A stretch of DNA of 64,000 nt from contig NZ_RAWE01000001.1 in the NCBI RefSeq assembly GCF_003611695.1, positions 1 through 64,000 on the forward strand. The letters are read 5' to 3'. This document shows positions 31,599-43,892 of this stretch, piece after piece (positions within the stretch are counted from its first letter, which is position 1; each line of letters opens with the position of its first letter). The notes below the pieces were generated by a model. The model did no database searches. It was not told the DNA's origin and saw nothing but the letters and a program-made list of their open reading frames with translations. The stretch comes from Corallococcus carmarthensis. Lineage in GTDB: Bacteria; Myxococcota; Myxococcia; Myxococcales; Myxococcaceae. The position numbers and the translations under genes are program-made.

Positions 31599-32714
31599 AT
31601 GAAGACATTCGTGAAGGCAGCAGCGGTCGCGGTGGCTTTGGTGGCGGCGGGGTGTGGTGGCGGCAACAAGCCCGTCGTTCCCCAGGCCTCCGCCGCGCAG
31701 GTCGTGCAGAAGCCGGTGGGCGTGCGGGCCGTGACACCTGCCACGCAGCTGGAGTCGAGCGTGCTGCGGGCCACCGGCAGCGTGCGCTCCAAGCAGGCGG
31801 CGACGCTGAGCGCGCAGGCGTCCGGCACGCTCACGCGCGTCAGCGTGGACGCGGGCGACACGGTGAAGCGCGGCCAGGTGCTGGCGCAGCTGGACACGTC
31901 CAACGCGCGCATCGCCGTCAACCAGGCGCGCGCCTCCAAGGCGGCGGCGGACGCGGCGCTGGATGGCGCGACGTCGGAGTTGGAGCGGACCCGCGTGCTG
32001 GCGCAGTCCGGCAGCCTTCCGCGCGCGTCGCTGGACAAGGCGGAGGTGGGCTTCCGTCAGGCGCAGGCGCAGGCGCAGCAGGCCGCCGCGGCCCTGGACA
32101 GCGCGCAGGAGTCCGTGCGCGACGCCACGCTCACGGCCCCCTTCGATGGGGTCATCACCAGCCGCGGCCGCAACGAAGGCGACTACGTGTCGCCGGGCAC
32201 GGCCATCTTCGGGCTGGTCAACACGCAGTCACTGGAGGTGCGCGCCCCGGTGCCCGAGTCGCTCGTGGACCGCGTGTCGGTGGGCGCCGTCGTGAAGGGC
32301 ACGCTCAATCCCTCTGGCGCGCCGTTCGAGGCGCGGGTGAAGAGCCTGGGCGCCACCATCGACGAGCAGACGCGCACCGTGGAGGTGCTCGCGGAGGTGC
32401 TGCCGGCGAAGGACAGTGGGGCGCGGCTGCGCGCGGGCGCCCTGGTGGAGCTGGACTTCTCCAGCGTGGCGGCCAGCGGCGGCGCGCCGGAGCAGGCGGG
32501 CCTCTTCCTTCCCACGCAGGCCGTCAATGCCCGGGGCCAGCAGGGCTTCGTCTGGGTGGTGCAGGACGGCAAGGCGCAGCGCCGCGACGTCAAGGTGGAG
32601 CGCGTGCTGCCCGGCTTCGTGCGCGTGGTGCACGGGCTGGGCCCCGCGGAGCGCGTCGTGGCGGACGCCAGCCTGCCGCTCCAGGACGGCACCGCGCTCC
32701 AGGTCGTCCAGTAG
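31599..32714 (+). CDS. RND efflux periplasmic adaptor (membrane fusion lipoprotein)
   Basis: A 371-residue lipoprotein of the AcrA/MexA family. Lipobox VAAGC places the lipidated Cys at residue 19. Domains in order: barrel/lipoyl half-motif (VLRATGSVRSKQAATLSAQA, GTLTRVSVDAGDTVKRGQVL), an alpha-helical hairpin (about 100-165, rich in Ala/Gln/Glu), second lipoyl half (LTAPFDGVITSRGRNEGDYV), beta-barrel, and a membrane-proximal domain near the C-terminus. It bridges the inner-membrane pump (32760) and outer-membrane channel (35910). GAGGA at 31586 serves the ATG. First gene of a five-gene run on the plus strand under the 31524 operator. Confidence 0.93.
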   Translation: MKTFVKAAAVAVALVAAGCGGGNKPVVPQASAAQVVQKPVGVRAVTPATQLESSVLRATGSVRSKQAATLSAQASGTLTRVSVDAGDTVKRGQVLAQLDTSNARIAVNQARASKAAADAALDGATSELERTRVLAQSGSLPRASLDKAEVGFRQAQAQAQQAAAALDSAQESVRDATLTAPFDGVITSRGRNEGDYVSPGTAIFGLVNTQSLEVRAPVPESLVDRVSVGAVVKGTLNPSGAPFEARVKSLGATIDEQTRTVEVLAEVLPAKDSGARLRAGALVELDFSSVAASGGAPEQAGLFLPTQAVNARGQQGFVWVVQDGKAQRRDVKVERVLPGFVRVVHGLGPAERVVADASLPLQDGTALQVVQ

Positions 32715-32759
32715 CCCGGCGCCTCTTTCCTCCCATCCCTTTCCCGCAGTACGCCAGCC

Positions 32760-35858
<3,099 letters not shown>

Positions 35859-35909
35859 CCGCGCGTCCCCAGTCCCTTTCTTCCCAACCCCTACAGCTCG
35901 ACCTCCATC

Positions 35910-37277
35910 ATGTTCATTCGTGCTCTTGTCTCCAGCGTTCTGCTGACGCAGGCCCCCGGTGTGTCCGACAGGCCGGTCCTGACCCCCAGCCCCGAAGTGA
36001 AGGTGGCTCCGGTGGGTGCCTTCCCGCTGCTCACCCTCGAGGAGGCCATCGCCCTCGCGGAGAAGCAGAACCCCAGCCTGGACGCCGCCCGCGCCCGGCT
36101 CCAGCAGTCCCAGGAGCTGGGCAACAAGGCCTGGGCGGGCTACCTGCCCAGCATCACCGCGAGCGGTTCGTATACGCGCTACCCCAGGGACGTGACGTTC
36201 GCGCTCCCCGGGGCGCCGGACCCCATCACGCTGCAGAAGCAGGATCAGCTCTCCGGCCAGCTCTCCGCGCGGCAGGCATTGATCGTCCCCACGCTGTGGC
36301 CCGCCATCCAGAACGCCTACCTGGGGGAGAAGGCGGCGGCGCTGACGGCGGAGAACTCGCGCCAGGAGATCCTCTTCGCGGTGGCCCGGGCCTACCTCGG
36401 CGCCGCGAGCCTGCGGGAGTCCCTGGCGGTGCAGGAGCAACTGCTCGACGTGCGCCGTGGCTTCGAGCGCGACGCCGAGGCGCGCTTCGAGGCGGGTGAC
36501 GCGGAGCGGCTGGCCGTCCTGCGCGCGACGTTGGATCGCAAGCAAGCGGAGCAGGAGGTGGTGCGCAGCCGCAATGCCTACGCCACCGCGAGGAGCGCCC
36601 TGGCCGCGCTGCTCGCGCGGCCGGTGGACTTCGACGTGGCGCCGCCCCAGGGTGAAGCGGTCGCCGTTCCCGCTGAAGCGGGTGACGCGGAGGGCGCTGA
36701 GAAGACCGCGCTCGACCGGCGTCCGGACGCGGCGGCGGCGCGCATCAACGTGGATGTCGCGCGCGGCGGACGCAAGCAGCGCCTCTTCGAGTACCTGCCC
36801 AACCTGTACGCCAACGGCAACTACTCGGCGGCGAACACCGCCGGGCTCACCGGCCAGAGCACCACCTGGACCGCGGGGCTGTCCCTGTCGTGGACGTTGT
36901 TCGACGGCGGGCTGCGCGAAGCCAACCTGCGCGAGTCCTTCGGGAGGATCGCCGAGGCGAACGCCAACCTGCGCGGCCTGGAGGAGCAGATCCGCGACGA
37001 GGTGCGCAAGGCGCGCAGCGAGCTGGAGAGCGCGGAGGTCAACCTCAGCACGGCCGAGGAGCGGGTGAAGCTGGCGTGGGAGAGCGCGCGGCTGGCGAAG
37101 CAGAACTTCGACGCCGGGGCCACGACGTACCTCCAGGTGACGGACGTCAACGCGACGCTCGCGAGCGCCCAGCTGTCGGCCGTGGCCGAGTCGCTCAACG
37201 TGCGGCTGTCCCGCCTGACGCTGATGCGGGCCATGGGCCTCTTCGACCCCACGGGTCATTCCCTGGTGTCCCGCTAG
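35910..37277 (+). CDS. TolC-family outer-membrane efflux channel
   Basis: A 455-residue outer-membrane factor. Signal-like N-terminus (MFIRALVSSVLLTQAPG), then two repeats of the OEP domain: LTLEEAIALAEKQNPSLDAARARL (residues about 45-68) and a second half after about residue 250 (RRPDAAAARINVD-like, then WTAGLSLSWTLFDGGLREANL near 325). Long helices with Ala/Glu/Arg heptads match the periplasmic tunnel. It works with the adaptor and pump encoded just upstream. The stop is 2 bp from the next ATG (37280), so the Omp85-like protein belongs to the same translation unit. Confidence 0.92.
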   Translation: MFIRALVSSVLLTQAPGVSDRPVLTPSPEVKVAPVGAFPLLTLEEAIALAEKQNPSLDAARARLQQSQELGNKAWAGYLPSITASGSYTRYPRDVTFALPGAPDPITLQKQDQLSGQLSARQALIVPTLWPAIQNAYLGEKAAALTAENSRQEILFAVARAYLGAASLRESLAVQEQLLDVRRGFERDAEARFEAGDAERLAVLRATLDRKQAEQEVVRSRNAYATARSALAALLARPVDFDVAPPQGEAVAVPAEAGDAEGAEKTALDRRPDAAAARINVDVARGGRKQRLFEYLPNLYANGNYSAANTAGLTGQSTTWTAGLSLSWTLFDGGLREANLRESFGRIAEANANLRGLEEQIRDEVRKARSELESAEVNLSTAEERVKLAWESARLAKQNFDAGATTYLQVTDVNATLASAQLSAVAESLNVRLSRLTLMRAMGLFDPTGHSLVSR

Positions 37278-37279
37278 CC

Positions 37280-38590
37280 ATGCCCGGCACCTCCCTTCTG
37301 GGCACGCTGTCGGGCCGTGCCTGTCTGCTCGCCGCGCTGCACGTCGTGGGGCTTCCAGGCCTGGCCCTGGCCCAGGCGTCACCGTTGGAGTTGAAGGCCG
37401 AAGCCGCCCCGCCGGAACCCGCGGTGCTGACGGGGCGCATCGAGCGCATCGAGATCCAGGGCAACACCCGCACGAAGGAGTCCGTCATCGTCCGGGCGCT
37501 GCGCATGGCCCCGGGCGACGCGCTCACCGCCGGGGACGTCGGTGAGCTGAAGCGGAGGCTGATGAACCTCAAGCTCTTCACGAGCGTGGACGTGACGACG
37601 CGCGCGGACGGCCCGGGCATCGCGCTCCAGGTCCAGGTGGAGGAGCGCTGGACGCTGTTGCCCATTCCCGTCTTCTCCTCCAGCGACGGGCAATGGCAGG
37701 CAGGCGTCTTCGCCGTGGAGAGCAACCTGCTGGGACTCAACAAGACGCTGGTGTTCGGCGGACTGGGCGGCAACCGCGGCGGCACGCTGTTCACGATGTA
37801 CCGGGACCCGGGCATCGCGGGCAGCCGCTGGACGGGGCTCGTCACGCTCCAGGTCTCCAAGACGGACCGCGAGCGGCGCGTCGAGGACGTCGTCCTGGAG
37901 GCGTACACCGACCGCCGCTTCGACATCGCGGGCACGCTCGGCTACCAGCTGACGCCGGAGCTGAACGTCGGCGGGGGGCTGTTCTCGCTCACCAACAAGC
38001 CGCTGGCCTCGGCGGTGGGGGGCTCCGTACCCGAGCGCGGGTCGGTGCATGGCGTCACCCTCATGGCGGAGTACCTGGGCCAGGACTTCCACTTCTATTT
38101 CAACGAGGGGCTGGTGGCCCGGGCCAGCTACCGCGAGGGCGTGAGGGCCCTGGGGTCGTCCCGGGACCTGCAACAGCTCTCCCTCTCCGCTAGCTACACG
38201 CTGCCCGTCCTGGGCACCCACGCGCTGACGCTGACCGCGATGCATTCACGCAGCCTGGGCAATCCCTTCCTGGACGCGCAGCTGCTGGGCGGCGTCACGG
38301 GGAGCCGGGGCTTCACCTCCGGGACCCTCTGGGCGGAGACGGCGAGCACCGCGACGCTGGAGTATCAGGTGCCGCTCTGGAGCCCCCGCCTGGCGACGTT
38401 CACCGCGCATGTCTTCGTGGATGTCGGCCGGGTGAAGTGGAGGGACTCGCTGACCCGGTATGCCGCCCCGGGCGTGGGGTTCCGCGTCTACATCCGCGAC
38501 GTGGCCATTCCCGCCGTCGGCGTGGAGGTGGTGCGCGATCCGGAGTCGGGAGACTTCCTGCCCGTCGCCACGGTGGGGTTCGGTTTCTAG
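37280..38590 (+). CDS. Omp85-like outer-membrane protein with one POTRA domain
   Basis: A 436-residue exported protein: signal peptide with LALAQA cleavage near residue 34, one POTRA domain at about 48-120 (GRIERIEIQGNTRTKESVIV, LMNLKLFTSVDV), and a 16-strand-type barrel to the C-terminal VATVGFGF, ending in Phe as BAM substrates do. The barrel has the VTGSRGFTSGTLWAE segment, comparable to the VRGF/Y motif of Omp85 loop L6. It is shorter than BamA (five POTRAs) and resembles small Omp85/TamA relatives. Being 2 bp behind the TolC gene and directly followed by a TetR gene, it is a co-expressed accessory of the efflux system. Role in channel insertion or lipid transport is a guess. Confidence 0.82.
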   Translation: MPGTSLLGTLSGRACLLAALHVVGLPGLALAQASPLELKAEAAPPEPAVLTGRIERIEIQGNTRTKESVIVRALRMAPGDALTAGDVGELKRRLMNLKLFTSVDVTTRADGPGIALQVQVEERWTLLPIPVFSSSDGQWQAGVFAVESNLLGLNKTLVFGGLGGNRGGTLFTMYRDPGIAGSRWTGLVTLQVSKTDRERRVEDVVLEAYTDRRFDIAGTLGYQLTPELNVGGGLFSLTNKPLASAVGGSVPERGSVHGVTLMAEYLGQDFHFYFNEGLVARASYREGVRALGSSRDLQQLSLSASYTLPVLGTHALTLTAMHSRSLGNPFLDAQLLGGVTGSRGFTSGTLWAETASTATLEYQVPLWSPRLATFTAHVFVDVGRVKWRDSLTRYAAPGVGFRVYIRDVAIPAVGVEVVRDPESGDFLPVATVGFGF

Positions 38591-39139
38591 ATGACGGTCC
38601 TGTCCATCCTTCCAAGGCAGCGCGCCGCCGTCCTCGAGGCCGCGCGCGAAATCTTCGCGAGGCGGGGCTTCACGGAAGCCTCCCTGGGGGACATCGCCAC
38701 CCGCGCCGGCCTGGCCCCGGTCCGGATGCCCCTCCACTTCAAGAACAAGAAGGCGCTCTTCGACGCGGTGGTGGATGAAGTCCTCGCCGAGGCGCTCGCG
38801 GGGCTCGAAGCCGCCGTGGGCGCGGCGTGGACCCCCGCGGAGAAGATGCAGACCTTCATCGAAGCGCGTCAGGGGCTGGCGGAGCGGATGGTCCGCCAGC
38901 TGCGCATCACGCCCCGGGCGCTACGCGACATCCTCCCGCTCGTCGAACCGCGCCTCGCCGCCCCCAGGGCTCGCGAGGTCGTGCTGCTGGCGGCCATCTT
39001 CGAGGAGGGGAGGGCGCAGGGCACCTTCGACGTCCGAGACACCCGCGCCGCGGCGCGCGCGTTGGCCATGGGGCTTCAGCACGTGGAGTGCGCGCTGCTG
39101 CGCTTTGGCCTGCCCCCCGGTGCGCTCAGCCGCCCATGA
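38591..39139 (+). CDS. second TetR/AcrR-family regulator, last gene of the efflux operon
   Basis: A 182-residue TetR protein. HTH at about residues 10-55 (VLEAAREIFARRGFTEASL, GDIATRAGLAPVRMPLHFK, NKKALFDAVV), then a helical ligand domain. The recognition helix (APVRMPLHF) differs from that of the first TetR (GKGSIYLHF), so it should bind a different operator. ATG 38591 follows the Omp85-like stop directly (TAG-ATG), hence translationally coupled. Its own targets are not identifiable; it may give feedback or link the pump to other genes. The 3' end overlaps the convergent HupE gene by 14 bp. Confidence 0.88.
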   Translation: MTVLSILPRQRAAVLEAAREIFARRGFTEASLGDIATRAGLAPVRMPLHFKNKKALFDAVVDEVLAEALAGLEAAVGAAWTPAEKMQTFIEARQGLAERMVRQLRITPRALRDILPLVEPRLAAPRAREVVLLAAIFEEGRAQGTFDVRDTRAAARALAMGLQHVECALLRFGLPPGALSRP

Positions 39140-40409
39140 GCGCAGGGGCACGCCGCCGGGACACGCCCAACGCCACCACCGCGAGGACGACGAGCCCCAC
39201 CCAGGCATGCCGGGACGCCGCCTCCACCCAGGTATCCAGGGGCGTGCTCACGCCCAGGGCCCGTTCGACCACCCAGCCACACGCGGCGGCGCCACCCACC
39301 GCCGCGCCGCCAATGCGCAGCGCGGTGAAGCCCTTCCCCCGGCTCCACAGCAGGAGCCAGGGCAGCACGAGCAGCACCACCGCGGCCTGCATCACTTCGA
39401 TGCCCAGGTTGAAGCCCAGGATGCTCATCGCCAGCGCGCCGGAGTCGAACCCCATGCCCGCGAGCACCGTGGCGAACGCGAGCCCGTGGACGAGCCCGAA
39501 CATGGCCGCGACGACGGGCTCCCTGCCCGGGAAGAGCGGACGCACCGCGTGCACCGCGGACACGAGGATGCTCACCGCGATGAGCACCTCCACGGGCTGG
39601 CTCGGCAGGCGGAGCATGCCCACGGCCGCCGCCGCCAGCGTGAGCGAGTGGCCCACGGTGAAGGCCGTCACCACATGGAGGACGCGCTTGAGGCTTGGGC
39701 CCAGACGGTCCGGCTCGCGCCAGCGGCCTTTGCGCGCGAGCAGCGGCGCGGGCAACAGCAGCACGAGCAGGAAGAGCAGGTGGTCCGTCCCTTCCGCGAT
39801 GTGGTGCACGCCCAGGCGGAAGACGGCCTGGAAGCCCGTCCACCACGAGCCGTGCGTCCGGTCGATGCGGAGCGACGGCGTCTGGGCACTCACCGCGCCC
39901 ACCATCTCCTGGCCCTCGCCGAAGAGGCCGGTGTGGAAGTCGCGCCGCACCGACACCAGCGCGCGGTGGTTCATCACCTCATGGATGATCAACGTGTCGT
40001 TGAGCGTGAAGACGCGCGCGGAGGCGCCCGGCGGTGCCCGCAGCGTGATGTGCGCCACCAGGCAGTCCCCGTCCTCCACGCGCTGCACGCCCACGTTGCC
40101 CACCTCGACGTCGAAGGGCCGGCCATCGGGCGCCGTCGCGCCGAAGTGCTCCCGGAGGTAGGCCGGGAGCTCCGCGGAGCGCTCGCGGACGACGTCCGCC
40201 GGCGCCGCGCTGAACGACTTCGTCAGCGCGAGCGAGAGCTGATCCAGGGGCAGCTGGACCTCCGCCTGGATCGCGCGCTCACCGACGTCGAGCAGCACGG
40301 CCGTGTTCTTCACGAGGTGCGCGTGCGCGGACACCCCCACCAGGAGCACGGCGAGGCCCAACGCCCAGGTCCGATGCTTCGTCATGCGCCTGGCGGAAGG
40401 GGCGGTCAT
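39126..40409 (-). CDS. HupE/UreJ-2 family membrane protein
   Basis: A 427-residue protein with signal peptide (ALGLAVLLVGVSAHA), an extracytoplasmic beta domain of about 180 residues, then six to seven membrane helices with the HupE/UreJ_2 signature: GVHHIAEGTDHLLFLLVLLL (about residues 205-224), HVVTAFTVGHSLTLA (about 246-260) and FGLVHGLAFATVLAG. The histidine/aspartate residues in these helices suggest metal (nickel or other divalent ion) transport, as proposed for HupE. ATG 40409 overlaps the DUF3500 stop as ATGA, so the pair is co-translated. A start at 40385 would also give a signal peptide. Confidence 0.86.
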   Translation of the reverse strand: MTAPSARRMTKHRTWALGLAVLLVGVSAHAHLVKNTAVLLDVGERAIQAEVQLPLDQLSLALTKSFSAAPADVVRERSAELPAYLREHFGATAPDGRPFDVEVGNVGVQRVEDGDCLVAHITLRAPPGASARVFTLNDTLIIHEVMNHRALVSVRRDFHTGLFGEGQEMVGAVSAQTPSLRIDRTHGSWWTGFQAVFRLGVHHIAEGTDHLLFLLVLLLPAPLLARKGRWREPDRLGPSLKRVLHVVTAFTVGHSLTLAAAAVGMLRLPSQPVEVLIAVSILVSAVHAVRPLFPGREPVVAAMFGLVHGLAFATVLAGMGFDSGALAMSILGFNLGIEVMQAAVVLLVLPWLLLWSRGKGFTALRIGGAAVGGAAACGWVVERALGVSTPLDTWVEAASRHAWVGLVVLAVVALGVSRRRAPALMGG

Positions 40410-41674
40410 TGGGTCAGCTGGTTCCCGTAGTCCGTCTGCTTGTCACGGTAGATGGTGTGGTAGTGCGTGTTGTCCCTCAGGACGACGCCCTGCTGGCACG
40501 CGACCTCGAGCCAGACGCGGGGCCCGTCGATGCGCATGTACGTGCCGTTGAGGTCCACGTCGACGCCCGCGGACTTGGTGCCGGCCCAGGCCACGTAGGT
40601 ATGGGCGTAGGCATCCGCGGAGGTGTACGCCGCGACGAGCGGATCCGCGATGGCGGGCGCGAAGTCCGCCACCCACTGCTTGATGGCCGCCGTCACCAGC
40701 GCCTGCTGGCTTTCGGTGAGCGTGGAGACGAGCACGCCCTGCTGCGTGGGGAAGACGACGTTGGAATAGCTGCCGGTGCCGAACTCCACGGGCCCGAGCA
40801 CGACGTCCGAGTAGGTCCCCGTGATGTAGGCGGCGTCGAGCTGCGCGGGCGTCAGGGCGTCGTACATGGCCACCATCGCGTCGCCGTCGTCCACGAGCGG
40901 CGCGTAGGTGCCGCCGCCATCCAGGGTGAAGGGCGCCTTGGGCTCCGCGCCCAGGTGGTTGGGCGTGGGGTAGCCCGTGCCGCCCAGGTACGTCACGTTG
41001 AAGGCCATGTGGTGGCCGCCAATCTGGAGCATCCAGTTGCCCGTCGTGGACGGCGTCCCGATGAACGCGATGACGTAGTTGTCCGACGAGTAGTCGAGCA
41101 CGAGGCCACCCATGCCGCCGTCGCCGCCGGGAGGGCCGCCCATGCCGCCGTCGCCGCCGGGAGGGCCACCCGTGCCGCCATCGCCGCCCGGGCCACCGCC
41201 GGTGCTGCCGCCCTGCTGGTCGAGGTAGTCATCCGCCGCGAAGACGCCGGTCATGTCGGCGTAGCCCTCGGCGGTGAGCACGAGCGAGGCGAGGTTCAGC
41301 GCGGCGGTCTTGCTCTCGGCGCTCAGCGTGCCCCACTTCAGGCCGTTGCGCGTGACGCCTGGCAGGTTGCTCCAGTACGTCTTCTCCACCTGGGCCGTCC
41401 AGGCGTAGAGGACGGCCGCTCGCTGGGCTTCCGTCAGCGTGGCGAGGAACGCATTGGACGCGCAGACCACCTGCTCGATGTGCGTCGCGGCGGTGGCGCA
41501 GTTCGCGGGGGTGGTGCCTCCATCCTCCGTACCCGCGTCCGCCTGCGTTCCGGCATCGGCCCCGGTCCCCGCGTCGGGCGAGGCTCCCGGGTCCGGATCG
41601 TCACCGCAGGCACCCAGTGCCAGCATCGAACAACTCACTCCAAGACACAGCCAGCTGACGGCAGGTCGCCGCAT
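40406..41674 (-). CDS. DUF3500 lipoprotein with collagen-like Gly-rich insert
   Basis: A 422-residue lipoprotein: lipobox LALGAC (Cys22), then an Asp/Gly/Ala/Thr-rich linker. The DUF3500 domain is split: an N-terminal helical part (about 60-150, TLTEAQRAAVLYAWT) and a C-terminal part (about 195-420) with GNWMLQIGGHHMAFNVTY and the RIDGPRVWLEVACQQGVV ending. Between them lies GGPPGGDGGM repeated three times. DUF3500 proteins are uncharacterised; conserved His residues (GGHHMA, THYHTIYRD) hint at metal binding. Coupled by ATGA to HupE downstream, so a shared metal-related role is possible. No ribosome site was inspected as unusual. Confidence 0.85.
   Translation of the reverse strand: MRRPAVSWLCLGVSCSMLALGACGDDPDPGASPDAGTGADAGTQADAGTEDGGTTPANCATAATHIEQVVCASNAFLATLTEAQRAAVLYAWTAQVEKTYWSNLPGVTRNGLKWGTLSAESKTAALNLASLVLTAEGYADMTGVFAADDYLDQQGGSTGGGPGGDGGTGGPPGGDGGMGGPPGGDGGMGGLVLDYSSDNYVIAFIGTPSTTGNWMLQIGGHHMAFNVTYLGGTGYPTPNHLGAEPKAPFTLDGGGTYAPLVDDGDAMVAMYDALTPAQLDAAYITGTYSDVVLGPVEFGTGSYSNVVFPTQQGVLVSTLTESQQALVTAAIKQWVADFAPAIADPLVAAYTSADAYAHTYVAWAGTKSAGVDVDLNGTYMRIDGPRVWLEVACQQGVVLRDNTHYHTIYRDKQTDYGNQLTQ
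41105..41194. repeat. three tandem 30-bp units encoding a Gly/Pro/Asp repeat
   Basis: Units at 41105-41134, 41135-41164 and 41165-41194, each encoding a ten-residue GGPPGGDGGM-type block within the DUF3500 gene on the minus strand. The first two are almost identical; the third is diverged. Likely to vary in copy number by slippage. Confidence 0.85.
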
Positions 41675-41786
41675 TCGCCACCCCTGGGGAAGGTTTCCAG
41701 GGTCATGGCTTGTAGCCGCGAGTCCTTAAGAGAGTCTGAAGGGCGGACTTCGCGGTATCGTCGCGCGAAGGAGTGACTCCCGCCCT

Positions 41787-43892
41787 ATGCCAGGACCCTT
41801 CGCGAACCTCTCCCAGTTGGTCCAGTGTTCCGACGAGGAGCTCGAATCGCTGGTGGAGCAGGCCGACTTCGGCGACTTCGTGGCCAGCCGCGACCTGCCG
41901 CCGCTGCGCGAGCGGCTGCTCCGGCTCGAGCGTGAGCGCGGCATCACGGAGCTCCACCGGCGGGCCTCCGACAAGGTCCTGGCCGCGGGGGCACGGCTCG
42001 TGGAGACCCCGCGCTACATCGGCATGCAGCGCTGCTTCGCGCTCAGTCCGGATGGACGCCATCTCGCCATCGCGAGCAACCGCCTCGACGAATCGCACGG
42101 TGGAGACGTGCGCATCTGGGAGCTGGCGACGGGGCGCGTCGTCGGCGCCGTCGGCTTCGAGACGGCGCTGGTGGGCTCGACGCGGGAGCCCTCCTGCCTC
42201 CAGTGGTCGCCGTCGGGGGAGTGGCTCGGCGTCATCCTGGATCAGGTCATCATCGGCGTGCTGAGGACCTTCGCCGGGACGCAGCCCTCCTTCACCGCCG
42301 ACGTCACCCGGCGCTGGGGCTCGCCGCCAGCGTGGGGCGTCATCCATCCCAAGACCGTGGAGAACACGGGGCACCTGCCCGCCTGGTGCTGGTCTCCGGA
42401 TGAAACCCACCTGTTCATCTCCACCCCCGGGCCCGACGGCGCTCTGGGCTGCATCGTCCCTTTTCGGGAAGGGACCCGGGTCAACGAGGACAGTGACGGG
42501 ATTCGCTGGTGCCCGGCCCGGTTGGACGGACAGCCTTCGAAGTCGCGACCGCATACCTGGGTGCGGTGGAGCCCGGATGGCTCACGCATCCATGGCTATT
42601 GCAAAGACGAGTTCGTCCTCGACCCGAACACCGACCCGAAGCCGGAGCCCCATCCCTCCGCCTCCCTCATCGACGTGCGGAGCGGCGACCTCCAGTACCG
42701 TTTCGATGAGCTGAAGCTGCCGGTGGCGTTCTCCCCGGACGGTGCCAGCCTGGCCTACGGTGACAAGGAGGCCCGGCTCGCCCACGGACACACCAGCCGG
42801 ACGGTGACCGTCCTGAGCAAGCAAGCCGACGTGTCCATTCACGCGGTCGAGGAATACGTCTGGTCCCGTGACGGCCGGCGGCTGGCCGTGCTCATCACCG
42901 GCTACGAGTACCCCCAGGTCCTTGTCTTCGAGGACGGCAAGTTCCTGTGCCATGTGGACCTGAAGCGCCGTTCGTTCGGGCCGTCTTCCCGGAGCGGCGA
43001 CCTGGGCCGCTGGGCCTGGTCTCCGGATGGCTCCATGGGCGCGTGCCTGCTGCGTGAGGGAGCAAAAATCGAGCTGTGGAAGGTGGGGCCCTCGCCCAAG
43101 CTGCTGCGGCGGCTCGAGGGCGCCGGCCGCATCGATGGACTGGCCTGGGGCGCGGACGACACGCTCGTGGGAACAGGCCACCATGACATCGCCTTCTGGG
43201 ACGTGAACACCGGACAGCTGCGCTTCCAGACCTCGTTGGAATTGGAGCCGGGCCGCGTGCCGCCTCCGGAGGACTGGAACCCCTGGCCGGACGAGGTCGC
43301 ACGGTTCATCCCGACCGAGCGCGGCTGGGACTTCACCCGGGCGCAGCCGGACGGCACCGTGGTGTGTCCCCCGGGCTCGCGGGACAAGCTCGAGCCCAGG
43401 CTGATGTTCTCCGTGGCGGGGCGCCATGCCTGGCCGTGGCGTTGGGCTGTCGGGACCCGGCATGCGCGGTGGGAGGACCCGGCACCCTTTCCCGTCGCGC
43501 CCCAGGAGGAGGCCGCGTTCGAGGAGCGGCGCGTCCCCGTGCCCGAAGGCGAGACGCTGGAAGCCAGAGACGCCCGGCACGGGAAGTGGGGATTCTTGAA
43601 GCAATACCAGGCCCCCACGCGCCCCCTGGACCACTACAGGGCCGACCCTGTGTTCACGCACGGTCCCGCCATCTGCCGCGCCAACCTCACGCCGTATCTC
43701 GGCAAGGGGGTGATGCTGCGCCAGACGCAGTACGGGACGTGGTACGCCCTCGGGGCCCTGCTCGAGGTCTCCGATGAGGGAATCCTCCTCCACCCGCGTG
43801 CGCCCATCGGCTCGTACCGCGAGCGGCTCCTGTCCTTCCGGGACATCCTCTGGATTGGACCGGCGGTGCCACTCGAAACGCCGGAGGGCTAG
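41787..43892 (+). CDS. large WD40/TolB-like propeller protein, unknown function
   Basis: A 701-residue cytosolic protein without signal peptide. Residues 1-75 are helical and charged (SDEELESLVEQADFGDFV). From about 85 to 480 there are propeller segments of the form ALSPDGRHLAIASN, LQWSPSGEWLGVI, WCWSPDETHLFIS, VRWSPDGSRIHGY, VAFSPDGASLAYG and WAWSPDGSMGACL, each followed by a strand, so a six- to eight-bladed propeller. The last 110 residues (PYLGKGVMLRQTQYGTWYAL to IGPAVP) form a separate small domain. No enzyme motif seen; a scaffold role is likely. AAGGAG sits 12 bases before the ATG. Its TAG overlaps the TAG of the convergent barrel gene within the palindrome CTAG. Confidence 0.7.
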   Translation: MPGPFANLSQLVQCSDEELESLVEQADFGDFVASRDLPPLRERLLRLERERGITELHRRASDKVLAAGARLVETPRYIGMQRCFALSPDGRHLAIASNRLDESHGGDVRIWELATGRVVGAVGFETALVGSTREPSCLQWSPSGEWLGVILDQVIIGVLRTFAGTQPSFTADVTRRWGSPPAWGVIHPKTVENTGHLPAWCWSPDETHLFISTPGPDGALGCIVPFREGTRVNEDSDGIRWCPARLDGQPSKSRPHTWVRWSPDGSRIHGYCKDEFVLDPNTDPKPEPHPSASLIDVRSGDLQYRFDELKLPVAFSPDGASLAYGDKEARLAHGHTSRTVTVLSKQADVSIHAVEEYVWSRDGRRLAVLITGYEYPQVLVFEDGKFLCHVDLKRRSFGPSSRSGDLGRWAWSPDGSMGACLLREGAKIELWKVGPSPKLLRRLEGAGRIDGLAWGADDTLVGTGHHDIAFWDVNTGQLRFQTSLELEPGRVPPPEDWNPWPDEVARFIPTERGWDFTRAQPDGTVVCPPGSRDKLEPRLMFSVAGRHAWPWRWAVGTRHARWEDPAPFPVAPQEEAAFEERRVPVPEGETLEARDARHGKWGFLKQYQAPTRPLDHYRADPVFTHGPAICRANLTPYLGKGVMLRQTQYGTWYALGALLEVSDEGILLHPRAPIGSYRERLLSFRDILWIGPAVPLETPEG

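Noticed and set aside
41105-41194. CRISPR-like array
   Set aside because: The three 30-bp units are contiguous without spacers and encode an in-frame peptide repeat.
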